A stretch of 64,000 nucleotides of DNA from Gracilariopsis chorda (lineage: Eukaryota; Rhodophyta; Florideophyceae; Gracilariales; Gracilariaceae): assembly GCA_003194525.1 (NCBI GenBank), contig NBIV01000074.1, forward strand, positions 62,001 to 126,000, written 5' to 3'. Within the stretch, counting starts at the first letter, position 1; each line of letters starts with the position of its first letter. The position numbers and the translations under genes were made by a program. This document shows, one piece after another, positions 52,723 through 64,000 of this stretch. The notes beneath the pieces were generated by a model. That model made no database searches. It was not told where the DNA came from and saw only the letters and a program-made list of their open reading frames with translations.

Positions 52723-54429
52723 TTGCAGTGGGTTACTTCATGGTCAGCTACATTACCAACGATGAACAAAAAAGTTCTATTTATGGGAACGCTTGCAACA
52801 AAGGTACGCTGGCTGGAAAAAATCGTTGAGTTTGACTTCTGTTTTCAGCCGATCAAAGGGAAGTCCAACTTTGTCGCAGATACTCTTTCAAGATACCCGA
52901 AACACGCTGAGAACCCTGAAGTAAATAACCGGTCACAACCTCAGGAAGCAATTCTCAGAACCTCCAAAGTCAATGGTATATCCCAGCTTGGTGAAGTATC
53001 CAAAAAAGATAGGCGCGCATTCATCAACGGGTATGTGAACATCAAGGAATTCAGAAACCTATGCAAATCTCCGCAGGGCCTATTCTACAAACAAAACGGA
53101 TTTTTGCATAAGGAAGGACGACTCTGCCTACCAAAAGAAGAAGTAAGACTAAAGATATTACAAGACTACCACAATCAATCTATATCAGCTCACCTAGCAT
53201 TTAAGACAACATATGAAAAGATTCGGAGACTATACTACTGGAAATCGTTAACCCAAATGATTAAGGAGTACGTCAAATCATGTCTGAAGTGTCGAGAAAC
53301 AAAATCAGGAACCAAGAAACCCCAGGGCCAACTACAACTACTTACTCCTCCGAGAAATAAGTGCGCCGAAATTTCAATTGACTTCATCACACCGCTTCCC
53401 AAAACGAAACATTGGAGTAGTGCATTTTACGTAGTAGTAGACTGTCTATCTAATTTGACCAGAATTATACCAACAACTTCACATTTCACTGCAGTCCAGA
53501 CTGCAGAACTCTATTTCAAAAACGTATACAGACATCATCGCCTCTCCGAAGTAATTATCTCCGACAGAGACTAGCTTTTTATGAGCAGCTTTTGGAAAGA
53601 ACTATTTCGTCTCGTCGGTACTAAGATAAGAACATCAACAGCATATTATCCACAGACAGATGGTCAAACCGAGGTAATGAACAAAACAATGAATAAATGA
53701 TTAGAACATACGTCAAAGTTGAGCAATCTAATTGGGATGAACACCTCATAGACTTCGAATTCGCATACAACTCGTCAGAGAACTCAACCACAAAGTTTAC
53801 ACCCTTCTTCTTAACGTATGGGGACCATCCAAGAGTACTACCGCTCGATACCATCATTTCAGAAAATTATGCAGCTCTCAAGTTCTTAGAAACGATGAAG
53901 CAAGCAAAAATTGAAGCAAGAACACAGATTGAAAAACAGACCCGTTACTCAAAGTCATACATCGATAAGAATCGATCCCCCTGCAGAAAGTGATGTTGTC
54001 CACAAGAAACATCAATGCGGACCACATAGGAAAGAAGTCCAAACTACAAATCCGATACTGTGGACCGTTCAGGATTACAGAAAAACTTGGTCCAGTACCA
54101 TTTAGTCTAGACTTGAGTCATACAATGAAGTCAAAAATTCATGATTTGTTCCACGCTAGTGTTCTCAAGCCTTAACGAGAAGACAAATAAATTCGTACCG
54201 AGCCTGATTATCCCATCCCGGTAACATTGAAGGATCGGACAGAAGAATATGAAGTAGAATGTATTGTCAACCACAAAAAAAACGGGCCAGACGATTTGAA
54301 TTTCTCGTCAAATGGCTTGGATACCCAAGTAATGAGAACACTTGGATGAAAGAAAGAGACCTCAAGAACTGCAAAGCACTGCTTTTGCAGTATAAGAAGA
54401 CGAATGTACTCATACCGAGAAGGAGCTAA
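52723..54429 (+). pseudogene. Old gypsy element G4: RNase H end, integrase, chromodomain (copy 1)
   Basis: Plus strand. The end of RNase H (KVRWLEKIVEFDFCFQPI, then NFVADTLSRYP) leads to the integrase zinc domain (HNQSISAHLAFKTT, SCLKCRE) and the core with D (SIDFITPLP), D (IISDRD) and E (GQTEVMN). The post-integrase part includes IRYCGPFRITEKLGPV, and a split chromodomain follows (EYEVECIVNHKKNG, then FEFLVKWLGYPSNENTWM). There are stops at 53572 (TAG) and 53698 (TGA), a frame change near 53697, another near 53990, and one in the A8 run near 54280. RT and upstream parts are missing. Confidence 0.85.
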
Positions 54430-54456
54430 GCATCCCCCTCTCAAAAAACCTTGAGG

Positions 54457-54900
54457 ATGAATCAGAACACCAATGACGAAGGCGCGAGAGAGTTTTCCAA
54501 CAATATCAACCTCGGCGGAAGATCTTTATACCACTGGATGGGTGAAATCACTGCCATTGAAGCAACCAGGCTACGTCTTTGCTGGGCAGCCTACCATATC
54601 TCGTTCTAATTCGCCCAAATCCGTGGACCCTTCTACATCGAAGAGAACGACATACTGCCGCACCGACTCTTCTTCAAATATGATAATGGAATTCTGACGA
54701 TTTTGTACGATATGTTCGAAATGCCTACCTTCTACTATATGGTCGCGCGTGATGAACACCTCACGGGTGAACGAAGCTTTACGGAGAAAATTGATGAAAT
54801 CCTGAACCGCTTCGAGGATGAAGGTCAAGTCCCATTCACCTTGGAACCTGAAAATCAGCATGACCTGTTCCCTGTTCCTCCCGAATCTGGGTTTGTGTGA
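54457..54900 (+). pseudogene. Unknown ORF after the G4 chromodomain, one stop (copy 1)
   Basis: ATG 54457 opens a frame of 147 codons ending at 54900, interrupted once by TAA at 54607-54609. The text after the stop is rich in Phe, Tyr, Asp and Glu (FFKYDNGILTILYDMFEMP, then FTEKIDEILNRFEDEG) and looks like a real, folded protein segment. It follows the G4 chromodomain by 27 bp on the same strand, so it may be a 3' accessory ORF of that element. I do not recognise the family. The tandem copy (60639-61082) is the same. Confidence 0.45.
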
Positions 54901-56541
54901 GTCTAAGAAAATCTCCGTCACGAGTCGGATCGAATCTACTGGTAGGGGAGAGTGAAGTTAAAATTAGTTATTAGTTACCTTTCTTTGAATATAGTTGGCT
55001 CTAGCATCAGTTCTTACGTGCACAAACCAGCTATTTTTATTTTCTTTAACTCCTGGAGAGATCTGTTACCCATTGCCATGCCGAACTGGCTTCGAAGCCG
55101 AGTTGACATCTTCGTGACGCTCTATCAATATGAAATGACAACATGCTTATTTCAAAGAAGTCTTGGTTTACCATGTGGACATATTGGCTCTAAAGTACAC
55201 GTTGTCTACTACTCATAACATTGACAGACCTTTCAAACGGTGCAGCAGGGATCGAACGGTCCTGGACGATTCCCGAGGGAGTCGTACCAAGTCATCACTG
55301 GCACCATGGGTCCAGGCCAGATCATCAAAGACCTTGTTTGATGACAATTCATCAGCATTTATGGAATTTGCCAAGCCATCAAACCACTGGATCCGGCACT
55401 GAACCCGGTAAACCAGTCACGTATGGAGGCCAGCACAAACACCAAGCATCATGCCATTTAACCCGGACGAATTCTCATTGAGTAATGGCACTGATAGAAC
55501 TAGAATAGAAACTCTATATAAACCTTGATGGATGTTCCAAACTTTTCAATAGGATCATCACCATCTACTTCTCACCAATTCAACCACTGCACCTGTGCTC
55601 TTAACACCTTGCACTAGAGCCCAGGTTTGTACGTCTGCTATGTCGGCGCAGTCTTGGACTCGCAGTAAGCAATGCTCACTAACCATGGTACGAGAGCGAA
55701 CCGAAGTGTCGGGGGCGACACTATAGTTTGGCTGTTTACTCATACGGCAGAGTGGCCAGTAGCCCAACGGGCTGAGCGACAGCGCCATAACGCACTAGCA
55801 GCGTCCGAAGGCCGGTAGCAACGAGAGCTAAACGGGTAATACCCAGCGATTGTCGGACAAGAAATGGACCTCGACTATAATTGTGCATGCTATAGCCTTT
55901 ATTCTCGTCGTCGAGAATGGTGTACTACGTAGGATACCATACCACGCGTGATTTCCTACACGCAGAATCACTTTTATTTGTGCACGCTTATCCAACGTGC
56001 ATCTACGTACTTCTCTGGGAATAAAATAAACTTTTAAAAGTCGTTCTTTATTCTTAGAATCAAGCTTAACTGCAAAATCAGAGCCAGTGTCTTAATTAAA
56101 ATTTGTAACGCCACCAAGAATACACATGTTAAACCACCTGGCAATGTGATAAACTGTCCTGACCATGGTCGATACCAATATTCCTTCACAAGCAAGTTGC
56201 CAAATCACAAGTACTGGCTTTGATCATGCAGAGTGAACTGGATGAATGCAAAATTTTGTTCTTGAAGTCCGCAAATAGCTGCATTTCTTTGCACGTAGTA
56301 TATTTTTCGCACCTGATCTCTCCCGTGATCCCTTCGGCTTTTTTGGTTGGATTATTCGTTTTTTATTGTCTCTTTTATGGTGAATTTCTTTTTCTTCTGT
56401 GTGGCTTGGAAAGGTGCGAATGTTTGGAGAGATTTCGACAGAAAGCTTCTTCTTTAGTACCCCCCACGTGGAAGCAGGAACCGGTGGTCCCGTACAATGT
56501 TCTGTTCATTTCACGACACGCTGAAGTGGTTCCTTTTGTAT
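54901..56541 (+). repeat. LTR-like and flanking sequence after G4 (copy 1)
   Basis: Blocks at 55060-55230 and 55390-55480 match the minus-strand debris at 35786-37560, suggesting they belong to the 3' LTR of G4-type elements. 55800-56541 is A/T-rich without a gene. The right end (TGTAT, 56537-56541) is the same as the left flank of LTR D. Confidence 0.45.
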
Positions 56542-57455
56542 TGTGGTGCAATCCCGGTGTGGGAAAGGCACCCAAGGCAGCTCGAAGCCTTGCTCTCTTG
56601 GAGAGGTAGGCCCAGCTGGGTAGAGCCCTCCGTGTCCCGTATGACGGGTGTAACTCCGTCGGGAGCCTGGATGTACCTCGGAGGTTTAGGGGTTAGAACG
56701 GGTCGGAACCACGGCTGGTCCGGAAGTAGCCTGCGAACAGTGGAACAAAAGAGGGAAAGGGACCACCCGACGGGGGCGTGCGGAAAGCGGGAACAGACCC
56801 CGGAGGGGGGGTGCCGATACACACACACGAACACGCACCGCGCGGCGGTTAGGGGATATGAGGGGAAGGGATGGTCTCACGGTCTCACGACACACGTCGG
56901 TAATATCAATACCCAAAACTGGGGCGGAGATAGGGCCTGTACGGGCGGTCACACGACAACAACGAATACCACGAGTGGTCACAACCCACTGGGTACGACG
57001 AGCACGGTCTCCTCGGTGGTGCGAGTCGGGTGAAACTATCGGGCAAGCGGTGTACCTCCGCGAGGAGTTAGACACTTCGCATGGCGAATAGAGTCAGAGC
57101 CGAACTCTTGTTACTTTTCTTGGTGAGCTCGCCGCCGTGCGGCCGACGCTCAAGTACTAGCTCAGTGCAGTACAGTAGGTAGTGCACTAGCCTAAGTAAA
57201 ATTAACCCCTAAACTATACTAAAATAAGTAGCCGTTTTGGGCCCCCTGGCCGGGGCTGTAGCCACGTGTCCACCACCCTTGCCAGGCAAGTACCACAAAA
57301 TATGAATGTTCCCATAACCACCCTGGGTAACCCGACCGCTAATTAGCCCGGTAAACGGGGGCTAAAATTCATGCATCCCGCTTCATCGCTCGCACCGAGT
57401 ACACCTCAGATATGAGTTTCACCATCGCCCGTACGCGGGAATGTATTGCACTACA
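56542..57455 (-). repeat. Gypsy-2 LTR C (recombinant)
   Basis: 914 bp. Its left flank matches that of LTR D (TGTAT) and its right flank that of LTR B (CACTA and the G3 RNase H relic). This is the pattern expected of an LTR formed by unequal crossing-over between B and D. Confidence 0.9.
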
Positions 57456-57460
57456 CACTA

Positions 57461-58632
57461 ATGACGTCAGAACTCGACAAATCCAAAAGCCATTTCAAGG
57501 CTTGGTAGGATGATGAACGTTAAGGACGTGCGCTCTAGATAAGGCCGAAGAATGGTCAAGCATACAACTGCCAGACATTCTCGCTCTGTAGCAAAGTAGT
57601 TCTGCTCCGCTGAAGACAGAGTCCTACTCCAGTATTCATTTGGGTTACAGATTCTGTCAAGCTTTTCTGTCAAGACACACCCTATCTGTCCAGCACTGGC
57701 ATCAATTACAACCTTTTCCGCAATCTTGCCGTTGGCAGCGCGAGGATTGGTGTATGCATGAGAGCGTGCTTGAGCGCGTCAAATATCTCCATCTACTTAT
57801 GAGTGAGCGCAGGCAGCTTTGAATAATATTTCTTCGTGTTAAGCGTCTTTAACGAGGCATTCATATTGGCAAAAGGTCTGTAGACGTGGCAAATCTCGAG
57901 GAAGAACCGGAATTCAGTATGTGTTGTAGGTGGCGTCTCCTTTTTAAGAGCCTCCAAGTTGTTGGCGGGTCCTTTAAGTAACACGGATGGAATCACATGG
58001 ACAAGCTAATCGACCGATCGCTAAAGGATAGGAAATTTCGTCAACTTCAGAGCTAACCCTTATTTCCGAAAATGATGAAAATCTCATCAACGTGACGTAC
58101 GTGGTCTTCCACGGTCTCCGAAAAAATGATAAAATCATCTATGTACACCAGGCAGTGCTGCCATTTATATTCTGCCAGGAGGATGTCGACGGTCCCGTGG
58201 AGCATGGCGGGCGCGTTGCATAGCCGAAAGGGCATCCTAACGAATTGATAGCTCCCTGCATAACATATAAATATCTTTTTGTTCCAATCCTCGGTTCCAA
58301 ATGGCAACTGCTAGTAGCCACTGTTGCAGTCATACATCGTGAGGAACTGGCCATTGCCCACTCTGTCTAAACAATAGTCTATACGGAAAGAAAGATAGGT
58401 ATCTTTCACGGTGAGAGGGTTGAGACGCCGATTATGTACGCAGAAACGTAATCCACCGTCCCGTTTAGGACGGAAGACAACTGGGTTTGCCCGTTCTAAC
58501 CTCAAAGGTTCAATAACTGCTGCTCCAAGTGTGCGCTAACTTCGGTGCGCTCATGCTCTCTCACCTTGGGCCCTGCTCTATAGGGTTGAGAGTGCACGGG
58601 GGTTGGCCTTCGCAACCATCTTGATACTTTGG
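57461..58632 (-). pseudogene. Old gypsy element G3, RT and RNase H (copy 2)
   Basis: The tandem copy of 51279-52450, with the same frameshifts and stops. One base difference was found (57917), changing one residue in the connection region. The defects predate the duplication. Confidence 0.8.
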
Positions 58633-58904
58633 GGTGATCCTTGGATGTCCCTGCGCCTACCGCTCCACACATTCTTAAGCTTACTAATCATTTTCATCAC
58701 AATGCGACGCATCTTTTTCGAGACTTGTTACAAGGCAAGGGAATCAAATTGATTCGTTTCTTCCTGAGTCGCTTCCGACTTTTGGTCGTTGGGAGCATAT
58801 TTCGGCTGTGCCGCACCACATGTCGGGCGGTCCTGAGCTGGGTCGCTGAAAATGGAGGGTACGTCCGACGGACATAATGGAACTGCAGCACAAGGACTTG
58901 TCCT

Positions 58905-60611
58905 TTGCAGTGGGTTACTTCATGGTCAGCTACATTACCAACGATGAACAAAAAAGTTCTATTTATGGGAACGCTTGCAACAAAGGTACGCTGGCTGGAA
59001 AAAATCGTTGAGTTTGACTTCTGTTTTCAGCCGATCAAAGGGAAGTCCAACTTTGTCGCAGATACTCTTTCAAGATACCCGAAACACGCTGAGAACCCTG
59101 AAGTAAATAACCGGTCACAACCTCAGGAAGCAATTCTCAGAACCTCCAAAGTCAATGGTATATCCCAGCTTGGTGAAGTATCCAAAAAAGATAGGCGCGC
59201 ATTCATCAACGGGTATGTGAACATCAAGGAATTCAGAAACCTATGCAAATCTCCGCAGGGCCTATTCTACAAACAAAACGGATTTTTGCATAAGGAAGGA
59301 CGACTCTGCCTACCAAAAGAAGAAGTAAGACTAAAGATATTACAAGACTACCACAATCAATCTATATCAGCTCACCTAGCATTTAAGACAACATATGAAA
59401 AGATTCGGAGACTATACTACTGGAAATCGTTAACCCAAATGATTAAGGAGTACGTCAAATCATGTCTGAAGTGTCGAGAAACAATATCAGGAACCAAGAA
59501 ACCCCAGGGCCAACTACAACTACTTACTCCTCCGAGAAATAAGTGCGCCGAAATTTCAATTGACTTCATCACACCGCTTCCCAAAACGAAACATTGGAGT
59601 AGTGCATTTTACGTAGTAGTAGACTGTCTATCTAATTTGACCAGAATTATACCAACAACTTCACATTTCACTGCAGTCCAGACTGCAGAACTCTATTTCA
59701 AAAACGTATACAGACATCATCGCCTCTCCGAAGTAATTATCTCCGACAGAGACTAGCTTTTTATGAGCAGCTTTTGGAAAGAACTATTTCGTCTCGTCGG
59801 TACTAAGATAAGAACATCAACAGCATATTATCCACAGACAGATGGTCAAACCGAGGTAATGAACAAAACAATGAATAAATGATTAGAACATACGTCAAAG
59901 TTGAGCAATCTAATTGGGATGAACACCTCATAGACTTCGAATTCGCATACAACTCGTCAGAGAACTCAACCACAAAGTTTACACCCTTCTTCTTAACGTA
60001 TGGGGACCATCCAAGAGTACTACCGCTCGATACCATCATTTCAGAAAATTATGCAGCTCTCAAGTTCTTAGAAACGATGAAGCAAGCAAAAATTGAAGCA
60101 AGAACACAGATTGAAAAACAGACCCGTTACTCAAAGTCATACATCGATAAGAATCGATCCCCCTGCAGAAAGTGATGTTGTCCACAAGAAACATCAATGC
60201 GGACCACATAGGAAAGAAGTCCAAACTACAAATCCGATACTGTGGACCGTTCAGGATTACAGAAAAACTTGGTCCAGTACCATTTAGTCTAGACTTGAGT
60301 CATACAATGAAGTCAAAAATTCATGATTTGTTCCACGCTAGTGTTCTCAAGCCTTAACGAGAAGACAAATAAATTCGTACCGAGCCTGATTATCCCATCC
60401 CGGTAACATTGAAGGATCGGACAGAAGAATATGAAGTAGAATGTATTGTCAACCACAAAAAAAACGGGCCAGACGATTTGAATTTCTCGTCAAATGGCTT
60501 GGATACCCAAGTAATGAGAACACTTGGATGAAAGAAAGAGACCTCAAGAACTGCAAAGCACTGCTTTTGCAGTATAAGAAGACGAATGTACTCATACCGA
60601 GAAGGAGCTAA
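58905..60611 (+). pseudogene. Old gypsy element G4: integrase and chromodomain (copy 2)
   Basis: The tandem copy of 52723-54429 with the same stops and frame changes. A single base difference at 59485 changes Lys to Ile after the zinc-domain cysteines. Confidence 0.85.
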
Positions 60612-60638
60612 GCATCCCCCTCTCAAAAAACCTTGAGG

Positions 60639-61082
60639 ATGAATCAGAACACCAATGACGAAGGCGCGAGAGAGTTTTCCAACAATATCAACCTCGGCGG
60701 AAGATCTTTATACCACTGGATGGGTGAAATCACTGCCATTGAAGCAACCAGGCTACGTCTTTGCTGGGCAGCCTACCATATCTCGTTCTAATTCGCCCAA
60801 ATCCGTGGACCCTTCTACATCGAAGAGAACGACATACTGCCGCACCGACTCTTCTTCAAATATGATAATGGAATTCTGACGATTTTGTACGATATGTTCG
60901 AAATGCCTACCTTCTACTATATGGTCGCGCGTGATGAACACCTCACGGGTGAACGAAGCTTTACGGAGAAAATTGATGAAATCCTGAACCGCTTCGAGGA
61001 TGAAGGTCAAGTCCCATTCACCTTGGAACCTGAAAATCAGCATGACCTGTTCCCTGTTCCTCCCGAATCTGGGTTTGTGTGA
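60639..61082 (+). pseudogene. Unknown ORF after the G4 chromodomain, one stop (copy 2)
   Basis: The tandem copy of 54457-54900, with the in-frame TAA at 60789-60791. Confidence 0.45.
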
Positions 61083-62723
61083 GTCTAAGAAAATCTCCGT
61101 CACGAGTCGGATCGAATCTACTGGTAGGGGAGAGTGAAGTTAAAATTAGTTATTAGTTACCTTTCTTTGAATATAGTTGGCTCTAGCATCAGTTCTTACG
61201 TGCACAAACCAGCTATTTTTATTTTCTTTAACTCCTGGAGAGATCTGTTACCCATTGCCATGCCGAACTGGCTTCGAAGCCGAGTTGACATCTTCGTGAC
61301 GCTCTATCAATATGAAATGACAACATGCTTATTTCAAAGAAGTCTTGGTTTACCATGTGGACATATTGGCTCTAAAGTACACGTTGTCTACTACTCATAA
61401 CATTGACAGACCTTTCAAACGGTGCAGCAGGGATCGAACGGTCCTGGACGATTCCCGAGGGAGTCGTACCAAGTCATCACTGGCACCATGGGTCCAGGCC
61501 AGATCATCAAAGACCTTGTTTGATGACAATTCATCAGCATTTATGGAATTTGCCAAGCCATCAAACCACTGGATCCGGCACTGAACCCGGTAAACCAGTC
61601 ACGTATGGAGGCCAGCACAAACACCAAGCATCATGCCATTTAACCCGGACGAATTCTCATTGAGTAATGGCACTGATAGAACTAGAATAGAAACTCTATA
61701 TAAACCTTGATGGATGTTCCAAACTTTTCAATAGGATCATCACCATCTACTTCTCACCAATTCAACCACTGCACCTGTGCTCTTAACACCTTGCACTAGA
61801 GCCCAGGTTTGTACGTCTGCTATGTCGGCGCAGTCTTGGACTCGCAGTAAGCAATGCTCACTAACCATGGTACGAGAGCGAACCGAAGTGTCGGGGGCGA
61901 CACTATAGTTTGGCTGTTTACTCATACGGCAGAGTGGCCAGTAGCCCAACGGGCTGAGCGACAGCGCCATAACGCACTAGCAGCGTCCGAAGGCCGGTAG
62001 CAACGAGAGCTAAACGGGTAATACCCAGCGATTGTCGGACAAGAAATGGACCTCGACTATAATTGTGCATGCTATAGCCTTTATTCTCGTCGTCGAGAAT
62101 GGTGTACTACGTAGGATACCATACCACGCGTGATTTCCTACACGCAGAATCACTTTTATTTGTGCACGCTTATCCAACGTGCATCTACGTACTTCTCTGG
62201 GAATAAAATAAACTTTTAAAAGTCGTTCTTTATTCTTAGAATCAAGCTTAACTGCAAAATCAGAGCCAGTGTCTTAATTAAAATTTGTAACGCCACCAAG
62301 AATACACATGTTAAACCACCTGGCAATGTGATAAACTGTCCTGACCATGGTCGATACCAATATTCCTTCACAAGCAAGTTGCCAAATCACAAGTACTGGC
62401 TTTGATCATGCAGAGTGAACTGGATGAATGCAACATTTTGTTCTTGAAGTCCGCAAATAGCTGCATTTCTTTGCACGTAGTATATTTTTCGCACCTGATC
62501 TCTCCCGTGATCCCTTCGGCTTTTTTGGTTGGATTATTCGTTTTTTATTGTCTCTTTTATGGTGAATTTCTTTTTCTTCTGTGTGGCTTGGAAAGGTGCG
62601 AATGTTTGGAGAGATTTCGACAGAAAGCTTCTTATTTAGTACCCCCCACGTGGAAGCAGGAACCGGTGGTCCCGTACAATGTTCTGTTCATTTCACGACA
62701 CGCTGAAGTGGTTCCTTTTGTAT
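61083..62723 (+). repeat. LTR-like and flanking sequence after G4 (copy 2)
   Basis: The tandem copy of 54901-56541, with two base differences found (62434 and 62634). It ends in TGTAT at 62719-62723, the presumed target site of the second Gypsy-2. Confidence 0.45.
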
Positions 62724-63637
62724 TGTGGTGCAATCCCGGTGTGGGAAAGGCACCCAAGGCAGCTCGAAGCCTTGCTCTCTTGGAGAGGTAGGCCCAGCTG
62801 GGTAGAGCCCTCCGTGTCCCGTATGACGGGTGTAACTCCGTCGGGAGCCTGGATGTACCTCGGAGGTTTAGGGGTTAGAACGGGTCGGAACCACGGCTGG
62901 TCCGGAAGTAGCCTGCGAACAGTGGAACAAAAGAGGGAAAGGGACCACCCGACGGGGGCGTGCGGAAAGCGGGAACAGACCCCGGAGGGGGGGTGCCGAT
63001 ACACACACACGAACACGCACCGCGCGGCGGTTAGGGGATATGAGGGGAAGGGATGGTCTCACGGTCTCACGACACACGTCGGTAATATCAATACCCAAAA
63101 CTGGGGCGGAGATAGGGCCTGTACGGGCGGTCACACGACAACAACGAATACCACGAGTGGTCACAACCCACTGGGTACGACGAGCACGGTCTCCTCGGTG
63201 GTGCGAGTCGGGTGAAACTATCGGGCAAGCGGTGTACCTCCGCGAGGAGTTAGACACTTCGCATGGCGAATAGAGTCAGAGCCGAACTCTTGTTACTTTT
63301 CTTGGTGAGCTCGCCGCCGTGCGGCCGACGCTCAAGTACTAGCTCAGTGCAGTACAGTAGGTAGTGCACTAGCCTAAGTAAAATTAACCCCTAAACTATA
63401 CTAAAATAAGTAGCCGTTTTGGGCCTCCTGGCCGGGGCTGTAGCCACGTGTCCACCACCCTTGCCAGGCAAGTACCACAAAATATGAATGTTCCCATAAC
63501 CACCCTGGGTAACCCGACCGCTAATTAGCCCGGTAAACGGGGGCTAAAATTCATGCATCCCGCTTCATCGCTCGCACCGAGTACACCTCAGATATGAGTT
63601 TCACCATCGCCCGTACGCGGGAATGTATTGCACTACA
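62724..63637 (-). repeat. Gypsy-2 LTR D (3' LTR of a second copy)
   Basis: 914 bp with a T in GGGCCTCCTGG (63426) where the others have C. It is followed by the Gypsy-2 polypurine tract and antisense-ORF region, so it is the 3' LTR of another minus-strand copy. Confidence 0.92.
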
Positions 63638-63701
63638 CATCCCCCTCCTTAAGGGCCGAAAACGAACGTGAGTATAAACGTGAGGAGATGAGGCGCGAGG
63701 G

Positions 63702-63710
63702 TATAAATAG
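63702..63710 (+). promoter_or_regulatory. TATA box for the antisense ORF, second copy
   Basis: TATAAATAG at the same position relative to the LTR and ATG as 40800-40808. Confidence 0.45.
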
Positions 63711-63813
63711 TCCCGACAAGGGAATCGCCGAGATACCGGTCCCCCGTACCAACACGGTTACAACTGATCAACCCTCAGTACCTTCTTCAACAGACTCTGC
63801 GCCCCTCTCTACT

Positions 63814-64000
63814 ATGACCAACACTCCGTTTTCGAACAACCCGCCTGCGGGCGCCCCGCAGGGGACTTCCGCGAGCGGACAACCTTCCTTCGCGACGCCG
63901 GGGTCGTGGGTTCGTCACCCATCCTCTGGGTTCCTCTCCTTGCCTCTGCCTGGAGGATCGTCTCATGTTCCAACCTTGGATGCCTCGGATGCCGCGAGTA
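63814..64000 (+). CDS. Gypsy-2 antisense ORF, second copy (partial)
   Basis: ATG 63814 opens the same frame as 40912. About 62 codons are visible before the window ends, all open. One base differs from the first copy (GGT to GGC in the NNPPAGAPQG stretch), and it is silent. Confidence 0.75.
   Translation, partial: MTNTPFSNNPPAGAPQGTSASGQPSFATPGSWVRHPSSGFLSLPLPGGSSHVPTLDASDAAS

Larger units (their letters stand above)
50360..56541. repeat. Tandem duplication, unit 1 (6182 bp)
   Basis: LTR B plus 5268 bp of old gypsy DNA. It is repeated head-to-tail at 56542-62723 with the same length and only a few base differences. In the non-LTR part I found four: 51735 A vs 57917 G, 53303 A vs 59485 T, 56252 A vs 62434 C, and 56452 C vs 62634 A. 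Confidence 0.95.
56542..62723. repeat. Tandem duplication, unit 2 (6182 bp)
   Basis: The second copy of 50360-56541, exactly the same length. Confidence 0.95.
62724..64000 (-). mobile_element. Second Gypsy-2 copy, left end only
   Basis: LTR D plus the first 363 bp of the interior, matching 39821-41098 almost base for base. The copy continues beyond the window, so gag and pol cannot be assessed. Confidence 0.9.

Noticed and set aside
50360-62723. Tandem duplication dismissed as a pure assembly artefact
   Set aside because: The two units differ at several single bases and the middle LTR has the exact flank combination expected from recombination. An artefact remains possible but is not the simplest reading.

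Overview
The window is eukaryotic nuclear DNA made mostly of retrotransposons. There is no operon structure and there are no recognisable bacterial genes or rRNA genes. One intact non-transposon gene is recognisable: an intronless NB-ARC/WD40 (NLR-like) gene at 20516-23944. Together with chromodomain Ty3/gypsy elements, Ty1/copia elements, a DIRS-like RNase H fragment and a LINE tail, this fits a multicellular red alga (florideophyte) best. That assignment is inference from gene style; a fungus, an oomycete or another alga is not excluded.

Layout. 1-4225 has no supported gene. 4226-4393 is a 156-bp LTR followed by an initiator-Met-like primer-binding site. 4609-10203 is Gypsy-1, a complete chromodomain Ty3/gypsy element with 445-bp LTRs differing by one seen base, a 5-bp target duplication (CACCC) and a single nonsense codon in the integrase. 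10260-15592 is Copia-1: an upstream dimeric minisatellite, a TATA box, a leader and a nearly intact gag-pol with a single TGA. 15859-16014 is a solo 156-bp LTR. 17263-18066 is a DIRS-like RNase H relic. 20516-23944 is the NLR-like gene, with five near-identical 129-bp WD40 repeats. 23945-29571 holds small relics (LINE RNase H ends, a gypsy protease fragment, an LTR). 29930-33747 is Copia-2, a decayed relative of Copia-1 with a different minisatellite at the same position and a truncated RT. 33748-39820 is old gypsy debris on the minus strand.

39821-51273 is Gypsy-2, an 11.45-kb minus-strand chromovirus with an intact gag, an intact pol, a separate chromodomain ORF and a long unknown ORF on the opposite strand (40912-42627, +). 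It is flanked by a CACTA target duplication and split an older gypsy element inside its RNase H region. To its right, a 6182-bp block (one Gypsy-2 LTR plus 5.27 kb of old gypsy DNA) occurs twice in exact tandem (50360-56541 and 56542-62723). A fourth LTR follows, and then the start of a second Gypsy-2 copy that runs off the window. The flanks show that the tandem block arose by unequal recombination between LTRs of two neighbouring Gypsy-2 copies.

The gag-pol genes would make virus-like particles, reverse transcriptase and integrase. The terminal chromodomains probably steer insertion to silent chromatin, which fits the nested pile-up seen here. The NLR-like gene is the main host gene. Its diversified repeats suggest a rapidly changing recognition receptor.
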